From JBEBSD01 sp040394475 (GTDB lineage: Bacteria > Bacteroidota > Bacteroidia > Cytophagales > Spirosomataceae), in assembly GCA_040394475.1 (NCBI GenBank), contig JBEBSD010000093.1:1-21361 (forward strand): 21,361 bases of DNA. The letters run 5' to 3'. The notes under the pieces are model-generated. The model ran no database searches. It saw nothing but the letters and a program-made list of their open reading frames with translations, and had not been told where the DNA came from. Below are positions 7,468-15,252 of the stretch, in pieces; within the stretch, counting starts at the first letter, position 1, and every line of letters begins with the position of its first letter. The position numbers and the translations under genes were made by a program.

Positions 7468-8663
7468 TGCTCTAAAATTATATCCACCAGATCTTGCGCA
7501 AGCGCTGTTTTGGGCTTCAGTTCAAATTTACGGATAATTTCCGCCTTATCAATAACGGTTATTTTGTTGGTATCATGTGCAAAGCCGGCCCCTTTATCCT
7601 GCAGGGAGTTTAAAACAATAAAATCCATAGCCTTTTTATGGAGTTTACTGATGGCGTTGTCGAGTTCATTTTCAGTTTCCAGGGCAAACCCCATCAACAG
7701 CTGATGGGATTTTTTCAGAAGTCCGAATGAAGCAGCAATGTCTTTGGTTTTCGTTAGTTCCAGCGCATACGCCGACGCCTTCTTTTTGATTTTCTGTTCG
7801 GCCCGGTAAACGGGTTTGTAATCGGCTACGGCTGCGGCGCATATGGCCACGTCACAAGCAGGGAAGTGCTCATGGGCAACGGCAAACATTTCGTCGGCCG
7901 ACTGCACCTCTACCCGGCTAATGGAGGGGGCGAGCGGAGAGGGATCGACAGGCCCGCTCACCAGGACGACTTCCGCTCCCGCGTCCGAAAAGGCGTTAGC
8001 GATGGCATATCCCATTTTCCCCGAGGAATGATTGCTGATATAGCGGACCGGATCAATTGCTTCCCGGGTGGGACCTGCCGTAATCAGGACTTTTTTGCCC
8101 GTGGCTTCCGGTCGCCGCGAAAAGTGTTTTTGCAGGGAGTGCAGGATGACTTCAGGCTCCGGCATACGGCCCTCGCCCACCAATCCGCTGGCCAGATCGC
8201 CGTAGCCTGCTTCCAGTACGGTATTCCCATAGGAACGCAGCCGTTCGATGTTGGCCCGGGTTGTACCATGATGGTACATGTCGAGGTCCATGGCAGGGGC
8301 AAAAAAAACAGGAGCGCGTGCAGAGAGATAAACTGCCGTCATCAGATCGTCACAAATCCCGTGAGCACATTTGGCCAGGGTATGGGCGGTGGCGGGGGCC
8401 ACCACAAACGCATCTGCCCAGAGGCCCAGTGCAACGTGGTTGTTCCAGACTTCCTGCGGACCGTTGGTAAAACCGGACAGGACGGGTTTGCCGGATAAGG
8501 TAGAAAGTGTGAGCGGGGTGATAAAGTCCTGGGCGGCATCTGTCAGGAGCACCTGAACTTCTGCACCGGCTTTTACCAGTAACCGGACGAGGAGGCAGGC
8601 TTTATAGGCCGCAATGCTACCGGTGACACCCAACAGTATTTTTTTTGCGTTCAAAGCATTCAT
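7452..8663 (-). CDS. coaBC: Bifunctional phosphopantothenoylcysteine decarboxylase / phosphopantothenate-cysteine ligase
   Basis: This enzyme catalyses two consecutive steps of coenzyme A synthesis. Residues 1-180 are the FMN-dependent CoaC decarboxylase: GVTGSIAAYKA (12-22), H76 in NNHVALGLW, VVAPATAHTLAK (87-98), PAMDLDMY (123-130) and ASGLVGEGRM (158-167). Residues 188-403 are the CoaB ligase: AGPTREAIDPVRYISNHSSGKMG (196-218), AAAVADYKP (276-284), KIKKK (291-295) and MGFALETEN (324-332). In E. coli the CoaC substrate loop is PxMNxxMW and an essential cysteine lies in the last flap. Here these are PAMDLDMY (Asp for Asn) and ASG (Ser for Cys). I recall both changes as common in Bacteroidota, so the gene is probably functional. 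A terminator upstream separates it from rpoZ, and the downstream DUF4835 gene overlaps it. Confidence 0.96.
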   Translation of the reverse strand: MNALNAKKILLGVTGSIAAYKACLLVRLLVKAGAEVQVLLTDAAQDFITPLTLSTLSGKPVLSGFTNGPQEVWNNHVALGLWADAFVVAPATAHTLAKCAHGICDDLMTAVYLSARAPVFFAPAMDLDMYHHGTTRANIERLRSYGNTVLEAGYGDLASGLVGEGRMPEPEVILHSLQKHFSRRPEATGKKVLITAGPTREAIDPVRYISNHSSGKMGYAIANAFSDAGAEVVLVSGPVDPSPLAPSISRVEVQSADEMFAVAHEHFPACDVAICAAAVADYKPVYRAEQKIKKKASAYALELTKTKDIAASFGLLKKSHQLLMGFALETENELDNAISKLHKKAMDFIVLNSLQDKGAGFAHDTNKITVIDKAEIIRKFELKPKTALAQDLVDIILEQWRTP

Positions 8664-8720
8664 CGCGGCGGGCAGTTAAACGAAGTATCCGGTTGGGAAA
8701 GCGGGGCGGTGGAAGGGAAT

Positions 8721-8757
8721 AAAAAAAGCTGTATGGAGGTGAATCCATACAGCTTTT
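8721..8757 (-). terminator. Strong intrinsic terminator between rpoZ and coaBC
   Basis: A perfect 14-bp stem (8724-8737 with 8744-8757) has a 6-nt loop. On the minus strand it is followed by seven T (A-run 8721-8727). It lies 13 bp past the rpoZ stop, so bamD-rpoZ and coaBC-DUF4835 are probably separate transcripts unless readthrough occurs. Confidence 0.88.
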
Positions 8758-8769
8758 CAGCCCTGCCGT

Positions 8770-9084
8770 TTATTGTTTGTCCGTGTTTTCACGGTAACTG
8801 GAGTAGGTTTTGCCGTCCATAAACTCATCGATCGCAAGGCTGCTGGCCTTGGGCATACGCTCGTAAAATTTCGAGATTTCAATTTGCTCACGGTTTTCGA
8901 AAACCTCTTCGAGATTATCTACTCCGGAAGCAAACTCTGCCAGTTTATTGTTCAGCTCCTCTTTCACTTTGCTCGATATTTGACGGGCACGCTTGGATGT
9001 TATGGATACCGACTCGTATAAATTGCCTGTTTTTGCTGCAATTTTATCGGTGTCCCGTGTGATAATCGATGGATTCGTTGCCAT
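8770..9084 (-). CDS. rpoZ: DNA-directed RNA polymerase omega subunit (RpoZ)
   Basis: This 104-aa protein resembles the Bacteroidota form of omega, the small RNA polymerase subunit that helps fold and assemble beta-prime. The core is ITRDTDKIAAKTGNLYESVSITSKRARQI (8-36), with the family's N-terminal 'Y/LxSV.I.xKRARQI' helix, and EELNNKLAEF (42-51) follows. The acidic middle (NLEEVFENREQIEI) and the C-terminal tail are usual for this lineage and differ from proteobacterial omega. The gene lies 27 bp downstream of bamD and upstream of coaBC, the conserved arrangement in Bacteroidota. It ends at the terminator at 8721-8757. No separate promoter is seen, so co-transcription with bamD is likely. 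Confidence 0.9.
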   Translation of the reverse strand: MATNPSIITRDTDKIAAKTGNLYESVSITSKRARQISSKVKEELNNKLAEFASGVDNLEEVFENREQIEISKFYERMPKASSLAIDEFMDGKTYSSYRENTDKQ

Positions 9085-9111
9085 GGTATATGCTATTGAT
9101 TGGTACTTTCT

Positions 9112-10023
9112 TTAATTTAGTTTTGTTTCGGAAGTCGTGATTTTTGCTGGAGCGTCCGGCGTAGCCCGTTCGTCCCGCTTTTTCTGCAATTCATTTTCCT
9201 GCTGGACGATCCGTTCCAATTCTTTCCGGCTTTCACCGTAAAGTTTTTCGGCATCCCGTCCGTAGGAACTTTTCGGGAACTTGTCTATGAAAGTTTCATA
9301 GAAGGTAATGACCTCCTGGTAGCGTTCGCGCTGTTTGGTAGCCAAGCTGCTTTTTGCCAGGGAATACTGCGCGTCTACTTTTAAATAGGCGAGTTCCTCG
9401 TTGTAGCGGGAATCGGGGAAATCTTTCTGAAAATTCTCAATGGCAATCACCGATGATTTCAGCGATTGGAACTGAAAATCGCTGATTTTATAATACAATT
9501 TGGCTTTTTCATAGGCTTTCAGCTCCAGTTTGTTCCGGAGCTCCATGATGTAACGGGTGCATTCGTCCCGAAACGGACTGTCGGGATACAGGTTGATAAA
9601 GTCCTGCAGCGACGAAATGGCCGTCATAGTGTTCGACTGGTCCAGGCTGCTGGGTGGGGAGTCTTTGTACAACGAAAAGGCATGCATATAGAAAGCCTCC
9701 TGCGCGTATTCACTCCTTGCATAGGTATCGTAGAACTTCTTGAAAAGGTACTGGCTCATGGAGTAGATGCCCTGATGGTATTGGCAATAGGCATTGTAAA
9801 ACTCTGCCAGCTCAGCTTCGGTGCCGCCCTTCAGTAAAGGGATCAGTTCCTCAAAAAGTAATCCTGCTTTGTAGTACTCACCTTTTTTATAATAATCTAA
9901 GGCAGCGTCGTATTTTTCCTGTTGAGTTCCGTTTTTCTGAAGTTTCGAAAACTTGGAACAGGAAGTCAGCAATACCAGACTAAAAAGTAGGAAAAGTAAG
10001 CCTGTGAATTTGTTTTTCCGCAT
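9112..10023 (-). CDS. bamD: Outer membrane assembly lipoprotein BamD
   Basis: BamD is the TPR lipoprotein of the BAM complex, which inserts beta-barrel proteins into the outer membrane. The product is 303 aa from ATG 10023. MRKNKFTGLLFLLFSLVLLTSC is a type II signal peptide with lipidated C22. TPR-like pairs follow: YDAALDYYKKGEYYKAGLLFEEL, YSMSQYLFKKFYDTYARSEYAQEAFYMHAFSLY, AISSLQDFINLYPDSPFRDECTRYI, IENFQKDFPDSRYNEELAYL and VITFYETFIDKFPKSSYGRDAEKLY. The C-terminus is a charged tail of about 30 residues. An upstream in-frame ATG at 10053 would put the promoter-like TACCTTTG (10038-10031) inside the coding region and place ten residues before the signal peptide, so 10023 is preferred. rpoZ follows after 27 bp. 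Confidence 0.95.
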   Translation of the reverse strand: MRKNKFTGLLFLLFSLVLLTSCSKFSKLQKNGTQQEKYDAALDYYKKGEYYKAGLLFEELIPLLKGGTEAELAEFYNAYCQYHQGIYSMSQYLFKKFYDTYARSEYAQEAFYMHAFSLYKDSPPSSLDQSNTMTAISSLQDFINLYPDSPFRDECTRYIMELRNKLELKAYEKAKLYYKISDFQFQSLKSSVIAIENFQKDFPDSRYNEELAYLKVDAQYSLAKSSLATKQRERYQEVITFYETFIDKFPKSSYGRDAEKLYGESRKELERIVQQENELQKKRDERATPDAPAKITTSETKLN

Positions 10024-10030
10024 AGGGACG

Positions 10031-10038
10031 CAAAGGTA
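10031..10038 (-). promoter_or_regulatory. Candidate -7 element for bamD, close to the start codon
   Basis: The minus-strand sequence TACCTTTG is an exact match to the Bacteroidota -7 consensus TAnnTTTG and ends 7 bp before the ATG at 10023. If active, transcription would start at or within a few bases of the start codon, giving a (nearly) leaderless mRNA. No clear TTTG was found 20 nt upstream. Confidence 0.4.
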
Positions 10039-10095
10039 ATCAAAAAAATACACTTAAGTAGGAACGAAAAAAAGGCAAAGAAAGTATTTTTTTGA

Positions 10096-10722
10096 TCATT
10101 GATGATGGCGGACAAGCAGTTTTTTAGTCGCCACTTTATGACCGTCCACGGTTAACTGATAAAAATAAACACCGTTCGGCAGAAGCCGGGTATCCACTGT
10201 GAGCCGTTGGGAGGACCGCGCCAGTGCATATTCCTTTACCGTGGCCCCCAGAACATTGTAAAAGGAGATTTTGGCATCTTTTATCAACGGGGTCATCACA
10301 TACTCCAGGTACGCGTAATCATTGGCCGGATTGGGATATAAGTTGCGGACATTGATTTTGTCACTGACGAATAAATTTTCGTTCTCCAGCGTGACAGTCT
10401 CGAACGTTACTGCCTGAGGCTCGGAACGCTGAACGGTCGCTGCAATGGACGGGTTAGACTCGGTAGGGACGGTTTGGCCGGTGGTGTTATCGCCAAACAG
10501 CAGCGTCCGGTAAAAGGTGCTCAGCGCCTTCGATTTTTCCAGAATCAGGGGTTGGTTATTCACCACAAAGGGGGAATAGGACAGGGGGGACTTCTCCATC
10601 GTGGCCCGCTTCTTGTAAGCCATGTTCAGCCGGCTTTCGTTGGCTGTGCCCTGCGCCAACAGGGAACCGGTCACGAGAACGGCCATTAGTGTGAATAAGT
10701 ATCTATATAAATTTCTTCTCAT
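10096..10722 (-). CDS. Small exported protein with C-terminal T9SS type A sorting domain
   Basis: This 208-aa protein has a Sec signal peptide (MRRNLYRYLFTLMAVLVTGSLLAQ). A region of about 100 residues without a recognisable domain follows. The C-terminus is a type IX secretion sorting domain, starting at NVRNLYPNPANDYAYLEY (near residue 123) and ending AKISFYNVLGATVKEY..LLPNGVYFYQLTVDGHKVATKKLLVRHH. Such domains direct cargo through the T9SS outer-membrane channel and are usually removed on export. The sorting domain makes up nearly half the protein, so the delivered part is very small (residues 25 to about 120, rich in Ser/Thr, with no Cys). Function is unknown. It has its own promoter candidate (10792-10823) and lies between the OstA-like gene and bamD. 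Confidence 0.85.
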   Translation of the reverse strand: MRRNLYRYLFTLMAVLVTGSLLAQGTANESRLNMAYKKRATMEKSPLSYSPFVVNNQPLILEKSKALSTFYRTLLFGDNTTGQTVPTESNPSIAATVQRSEPQAVTFETVTLENENLFVSDKINVRNLYPNPANDYAYLEYVMTPLIKDAKISFYNVLGATVKEYALARSSQRLTVDTRLLPNGVYFYQLTVDGHKVATKKLLVRHHQ

Positions 10723-10791
10723 CGTTTGCTCGGTATTAAAGACAAAAGTTATAATCGTTTGTGTGGTCGGTACTAATTACTACCTGAAATA

Positions 10792-10823
10792 CAAAAATAT
10801 ATACAAAAAAAGTTAAAATCAAA
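10792..10823 (-). promoter_or_regulatory. Bacteroidota-type promoter upstream of the T9SS-sorted protein gene
   Basis: On the minus strand, TTTG (10823-10820), exactly 20 nt, then TATTTTTG (10799-10792) matches both the -33 and -7 elements, with the same spacing as the rpsT promoter. The expected leader is about 60 nt. The region is very AT-rich, so a chance match is possible. Confidence 0.45.
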
Positions 10824-10861
10824 AAAACAGGTTGCCTTTTAATAAATATTAACATTTTTCG

Positions 10862-12421
10862 TTATGGTTCTCTTATGGGGGTTTCTGCTTCGTTTTCAAC
10901 TATTTGCCAGGTAGTCCGGGCTTTTGTCGGTTTCAGGGTGATGCGCCAGTTAAACCCCTCCAGCTCCCGTTCTGCTCCCCTGATTTCATGAGGGGGGATC
11001 AATTTGCCGTCGGGCCGGCCGGTAAAGGCGATCCGCGTGACCTGATCCTCCTCAAATAAAATATTCATTTTCCCGCACAGCACACGGTTGAGCCCGATGG
11101 TCCGTTGCTCGTCATCCAGCGCATAATAGGCGCTCTCCCCGTTGCCGTCCACCAAGACCTGCCTTACTTTCCCCTCGTCGGTGAAATGGGCGATAATACT
11201 GCGTCCTTTTATTTGGTTGAACTGGTGGATCAGGGTATCTTCGGCTATTACAAAGGCATTGTTTTTCAGGAACATACGATTGATTTTCTCATTAACGAGC
11301 CAGGCAGTAACCGAATCGGCCTCCAACTGGTTGTTGTTCCCCCACAGAATCGGTTGTTTGAAAAAATGGATGACGGAATCTACGGTGTTATAAGTCAGCG
11401 AATCGCATAATCCCTGAAAGTCGGATTTGAAAATATGAACGTTCCGGTCGGCAATCAGGATCCGGGTGCTATCGGTCTTGTTTTCAATCGAACTGAGGGT
11501 GTCGGCACGGATGAACAGGGTGTCGGCCGAAAGTGCCATTTTGACCAGTGCATGGCCGAATACTCTTGAAATACCCAGCTCGCCTTTGTAAATGCCTTCG
11601 TCGCCGTAGAGGATAACACTGTCTTTTTTGGCAACAATTTCTACCCGGCCTTTGGCATAACCGGTTTTTCGGGGTTCGTCGTAGTAAAGGGAATCACCTG
11701 TCAGGGTGTAATTTTCATTGTCGACAGTGGTCCGGGTTTCGAAAATGGATTCGCCGGTTTCGGTATTATGTCTTCCTTTTGTACCCCGGAGCTGGCCGTC
11801 CTTACTGTCGATGACGGTATTCCCCTGAAAGAAAGACCATTTGGTAAGTGATTGATAGAGAAGGGTGTCGGTTGTCAGCGTGTACTTCTTATCAATCAGC
11901 TTCACATTGTTGTAATACCTGTACTCCTTGGACCGGACATTGTAAAATCCAACCGAACTGCTCAGTGTATCGGCCTGGTCGACGGTGACACCCGGAGTCC
12001 GGTAACTGGCCACACCGCCGGCCATGTCATATTCCAGTTTCGTGGAGGTGACCGTGCGGTGCAGGTCTTTCAGCTGTGCCCGTTTGCCGGTCATAATAGC
12101 CAGCCGTATGTCGCCGTAGTAGAGAAGGGTGTCCCCGGTGACGGTAATGGTGTCGCCCTGGACAATTTTGACGCTGCCAAAGGCTTCAATGTAATCGTTG
12201 GCTACATGCTGGATCGCCCTGTCACAATACATAAGTGATTCCTGGTGTTTCAGCCGGACATTTTTGAAAAGCCTCCGGGTCTCACCGTTTGCATCATTGG
12301 TGATCAGAAGACTATCGGCATTCAATATTTCGACCCGCTCCGTACCTTCTCCGGGCGACTGGGCGTTACTAATACAGGGCAAGAGAACCAATAATTCAAA
12401 GAACAACAGGGTTTTAAACAT
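10862..12421 (-). CDS. OstA/LptA-like exported protein
   Basis: This protein belongs to the Bacteroidota OstA-like group (LptA/OstA beta-jellyroll fold), thought to bind lipopolysaccharide during transport across the periplasm. From ATG 12421 it has 519 aa. MFKTLLFFELLVLLPCISNAQ is a Sec signal peptide. Repeated segments of the type D-T-L-x-Y follow (GDTLLYYGDIRLAIMTGKRAQL, TDTLLYQSLTKWSFFQGNTVI, GDSLYYDEPRKTGYAKGRVEI, CDSLTYNTVDSVIHFFKQPILW), each one turn of a long beta-solenoid. The C-terminus is a less repetitive domain ending in ITLKPTKARTTWQIVENE. It is longer than proteobacterial LptA (about 185 aa), as expected for this lineage. In-frame starts at 12484 and 12499 are possible but would place a long hydrophilic stretch before the signal peptide. 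Confidence 0.88.
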   Translation of the reverse strand: MFKTLLFFELLVLLPCISNAQSPGEGTERVEILNADSLLITNDANGETRRLFKNVRLKHQESLMYCDRAIQHVANDYIEAFGSVKIVQGDTITVTGDTLLYYGDIRLAIMTGKRAQLKDLHRTVTSTKLEYDMAGGVASYRTPGVTVDQADTLSSSVGFYNVRSKEYRYYNNVKLIDKKYTLTTDTLLYQSLTKWSFFQGNTVIDSKDGQLRGTKGRHNTETGESIFETRTTVDNENYTLTGDSLYYDEPRKTGYAKGRVEIVAKKDSVILYGDEGIYKGELGISRVFGHALVKMALSADTLFIRADTLSSIENKTDSTRILIADRNVHIFKSDFQGLCDSLTYNTVDSVIHFFKQPILWGNNNQLEADSVTAWLVNEKINRMFLKNNAFVIAEDTLIHQFNQIKGRSIIAHFTDEGKVRQVLVDGNGESAYYALDDEQRTIGLNRVLCGKMNILFEEDQVTRIAFTGRPDGKLIPPHEIRGAERELEGFNWRITLKPTKARTTWQIVENEAETPIREP

Positions 12422-12519
12422 CCTTTTGTACGTATAGATGCCTGGAGGCACTAGTAGGTTGCAAAGGCTTCTGTTTTTTTTCATAAAAGAATTACGCATA
12501 ATTGCATGCTGTTGTGGCA

Positions 12520-12527
12520 CAAAAGTA
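12520..12527 (-). promoter_or_regulatory. Candidate -7 element for the OstA-like gene
   Basis: The minus-strand sequence TACTTTTG fits TAnnTTTG exactly, in the intergenic region divergent from tilS. The expected transcription start near 12513 would leave a leader of about 90 nt to ATG 12421. A GTG at 12520 that could extend the reading frame lies within this element and is therefore unlikely to be the start. No good -33 element is visible. Confidence 0.4.
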
Positions 12528-12549
12528 CTGGTAATGCCGTATCCGAGCT

Positions 12550-13890
12550 ATGTTTGAGTCGTTTTTAATATATATTAACAAATGCGGGTGGAACCTCCGT
12601 TCCAAACGGACGCTGCTGACGGTGAGCGGCGGGATCGATTCGATGGTCCTGGCTGATTTGTTTTACCGGGCCGGACTGGAGGCGGGGGTGGCTCATTGTA
12701 ATTTCCGTCTCCGCGGAGATGACTCGGACCTGGATGAAGTACTGGTCATGAACAAGGCCGGAGCGTATGAATTTCCGTTTTACAGCACAAGTTTCGAAAC
12801 CCGGGAGGTTGCTACGGAATCACGGGTCTCCACACAAATGGCGGCCCGGCAGCTGCGCTATAACTGGTTTGAAACCCTGGCCGCAACCTGCCATTATGAT
12901 TATATTGCGACGGCCCATCATGTCAATGACCACGTGGAAACAGTGCTGCTGAACCTCGTCCGGGGAACCGGGCTGAAGGGACTGAGGGGGATTCCCGGGA
13001 CAAATGGTAAGGTGATCCGGCCTCTGCTGTTTGCAACCCGCCGGGAGATTGAAGCCTATGCCGCGCAACGCGGGATCACCTGGCGGGAGGATGCCTCCAA
13101 CAGGAGTGATTATTACAAGCGGAACCTGATCCGTCACCAGGTAATTCCGGTTCTGCAAAAAATAAACCCGTCGCTGGAAAGCGCGGTGATACAGATGACC
13201 GATAAGCTGACTGCAGCCGAAACACTGCTGGAGGCGCACCTGGATGAGTGGGGGACGCAGGCATTGCGCGTGGAGGGGGACACGCATTATATAGCCATCG
13301 ACCGGTTGCGGGCTTCGAAAATGCCCGCTTACGTACTGCACCACCTGCTTGACCCGTACGGGTTTTCCTATGTGCAGTGCAAGGAAATGGCCCGGGCGCT
13401 TGACGAAATTTCAGGAAAGCAGTTTTATTCGGAGACGCATTACCTGGTGAAGGACCGGGAAGAACTGGTGCTTGCACCTTTAAAAAGAGCCTCCGGGAGC
13501 ATCCTTCCGGCTACCGGCCTGGAGGTACACCTGGACTTGTTTCCGATGACCTCCGAAATGACCTTTCCGACAGATCAGTCGGAGGCCTGGTTTGATGCGG
13601 AAAAGCTATTGCTCCCGCTTACAGTACGGTGGTGGCAGCCAGGCGACTGGTTTTGTCCGCTGGGAATGGATGGCAAACGAAAAAAAGTATCCGATTTGCT
13701 GATCGATCTGAAAATCAACCGAATTGCCAAAGAAGCGGTCAGGGTGCTGGTCGACCGGGAAGGTACTATCGTCTGGGTAATCGGCTTGCGCAACGATCAC
13801 CGGGCCCGCGTTACCGACCAAACCGCCCGGGTCGCACGCGTCCGGTATACAGCCGTCAGCCGCTCCCAAATCACCCCCCTGAAATCATAA
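12550..13890 (+). CDS. tilS: tRNA(Ile)-lysidine synthetase
   Basis: TilS uses ATP to attach lysine to C34 of the CAU-anticodon tRNA-Ile, so that it reads AUA instead of AUG. The 446-aa protein has the N-terminal PP-loop ATPase with SGGIDS (26-31), AHCNFRLRGDDSDLDE (48-63), a MAARQLRYNWFE helix and the HHVNDHVETVLLNLVRGTGLKGL region. It continues with IRPLL..RREIEAYAA, WREDASNRSDYYKRNLIRHQVIP and a C-terminal TilS domain (VRWWQPGDWFCPLGMDGKRKKVSDLLID). The start ATG 12550 follows a non-coding region shared with the divergent OstA-like gene. The stop codon lies inside a short repeat at the junction with the convergent helicase gene. Confidence 0.96.
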   Translation: MFESFLIYINKCGWNLRSKRTLLTVSGGIDSMVLADLFYRAGLEAGVAHCNFRLRGDDSDLDEVLVMNKAGAYEFPFYSTSFETREVATESRVSTQMAARQLRYNWFETLAATCHYDYIATAHHVNDHVETVLLNLVRGTGLKGLRGIPGTNGKVIRPLLFATRREIEAYAAQRGITWREDASNRSDYYKRNLIRHQVIPVLQKINPSLESAVIQMTDKLTAAETLLEAHLDEWGTQALRVEGDTHYIAIDRLRASKMPAYVLHHLLDPYGFSYVQCKEMARALDEISGKQFYSETHYLVKDREELVLAPLKRASGSILPATGLEVHLDLFPMTSEMTFPTDQSEAWFDAEKLLLPLTVRWWQPGDWFCPLGMDGKRKKVSDLLIDLKINRIAKEAVRVLVDREGTIVWVIGLRNDHRARVTDQTARVARVRYTAVSRSQITPLKS

Positions 13891-13931
13891 TTCGTCCCTC
13901 ATAAATCGCCCCTCGTAAATCGTAAATCATC
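13882..13931. repeat. Short degenerate GTAAATC/ATAAATC repeat in convergent junction
   Basis: The repeat words are AAATCATAATTCGTCCCTC, ATAAATCGCCCCTC and GTAAATC-GTAAATC (13915-13928). The complement contains GATTTAC-GATTTAC and GGGGCGATTTATGAGGG. The element begins inside the last codons of tilS (stop 13888-13890) and ends just before the helicase stop at 13933. It resembles ATTTACGA-type intergenic repeats I know from Bacteroidota genomes. Confidence 0.75.
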
Positions 13932-13932
13932 C

Positions 13933-15168
13933 TTATTTCTTCCTCCGCTTCTTCTTATTGTGAAAAGTATCCACTTCCAGGAGCAGCGCCTGCAGGTCTT
14001 CCTTAAAATCGGCCGAAGCCTCCAGGGTTTCCCGGTAGTCTTCCTGCTGGATATCAATCCGGTGGATGGGCTTGGTCACATAGTGTTCAATTGCTTCCAA
14101 AAGCGGCTTTTCCTCGTCACTGCAAAAGGAGATTGCATTTCCCTTTTGTGTTCCCCGGCCCGTACGTCCGATCCGGTGCACGTAATTCTCGGGTTGCTCG
14201 GGCAGGTCGTAATTCACGACAAAATCCACTTCCGGGATATCGATCCCCCTGGAGCTGACATCGGTAGCGATCAATACTTTGACCTCTCCGGACTTAAAGC
14301 TGTCGAGCGCCAGAAACCGCTCTTTCTGAAACTTGTCGCCATGAATACTCATACAGGCAATCCCCACCCGTTCCATGGCGTTCAGGACACGCTCCGCCCG
14401 TACCTTAGTCCGCACAAAAACGAGTATCTTTTGCTCCGGATGGTTGCGGACCACCCGTTCCAGGAAAAAGCGCTTGTCGTCCATCTGCACAAATGAAACC
14501 GCGTGGGTAATGTTCTTGGAGACCGGATCTTTGGGGGAGATTTGTATGCGGATGGGGTTGGTTACCAGCGAGTAGGCGAGTTTTTTGATGGCCTCGTCAA
14601 TGGTTGCGGAAAAGAAAAGTGTTTGCCGGCGCGCGGGCAGAAAGCGGTTGATATCCCGGGTATCCTTAATAAACCCCTCGTCCAGCATGCGGTCCGCTTC
14701 GTCCAGGATGAGGATTTCCACCCGATTGAGACGAATGTATCCCTGACTGACCAGGTCAAACATACGGCCGGGAGTTGTGACGAGCACATCGAATCCTTTT
14801 TGCAGACGGTCAATCTGCGGGTCCTGTTCGACGCCTCCGAATACAGAGAAGGTCTGGACGCCCGTGTTTTTACCGAGGGTGTTAAAAACCTGCGTCACCT
14901 GTAAAGCCAGTTCCCGCGTCGGCACCATTACCACGCACCGGATAGCATCGGGACGGCCCGGTGTTTTCATGCCCGCGATCCGGTGAATGACGGGGATCGC
15001 AAAAGCCGCTGTTTTTCCTGTCCCGGTCTGGGCAATTGCCAGCACATCCTCTCCTTTCAGAATGGAAGGAATGGCCTTGTACTGGATATCGGTAGGTTTC
15101 TTAAATCCGGCTTTGGCCAGGTTTTTTTTCAGTTCCGGAAGCAGGTTGTAATAATCTTCAAACTTCAT
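13933..15168 (-). CDS. DEAD-box ATP-dependent RNA helicase (RhlE-like)
   Basis: From ATG 15168 the product is 411 aa. It carries the full set of DEAD-box motifs: Q-motif region GFKKPTDIQYKAIP (21-34), motif I AQTGTGKT (46-53), PTRELA (83-88), TPGR (132-135), DEAD (156-159), SAT (187-189), then VFVRTK, TDVSSRGIDIPEVD and HRIGRTGRG. The C-terminus ends in a basic tail (NKKKRRKK), common in helicases that help ribosome assembly or RNA decay. Its specific RNA target is not evident. An in-frame upstream ATG at 15222 would add MAAKKLNFTAATTGEPIT; homologues usually begin near MKFEDY, so 15168 is chosen. The gene is divergent from the XRE/S24 regulator. Confidence 0.95.
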   Translation of the reverse strand: MKFEDYYNLLPELKKNLAKAGFKKPTDIQYKAIPSILKGEDVLAIAQTGTGKTAAFAIPVIHRIAGMKTPGRPDAIRCVVMVPTRELALQVTQVFNTLGKNTGVQTFSVFGGVEQDPQIDRLQKGFDVLVTTPGRMFDLVSQGYIRLNRVEILILDEADRMLDEGFIKDTRDINRFLPARRQTLFFSATIDEAIKKLAYSLVTNPIRIQISPKDPVSKNITHAVSFVQMDDKRFFLERVVRNHPEQKILVFVRTKVRAERVLNAMERVGIACMSIHGDKFQKERFLALDSFKSGEVKVLIATDVSSRGIDIPEVDFVVNYDLPEQPENYVHRIGRTGRGTQKGNAISFCSDEEKPLLEAIEHYVTKPIHRIDIQQEDYRETLEASADFKEDLQALLLEVDTFHNKKKRRKK

Positions 15169-15252
15169 AGTAATCGGTTCCCCGGTAGTTGCTGCTGTAA
15201 AATTAAGTTTTTTCGCGGCCAATCGTGGTGGAAGCGGAATTTATTGTCGGCC

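Noticed and set aside
7866..8498. Plus-strand open frame antisense to coaBC
   Set aside because: It is a shadow of a well-supported gene, with no recognisable motif.
10839..10852. Palindrome TTAATA-AA-TATTAA downstream of the OstA-like gene as a terminator
   Set aside because: The stem is pure A/T and no T-run follows on the minus strand. Probably a by-product of the AT-rich promoter region.
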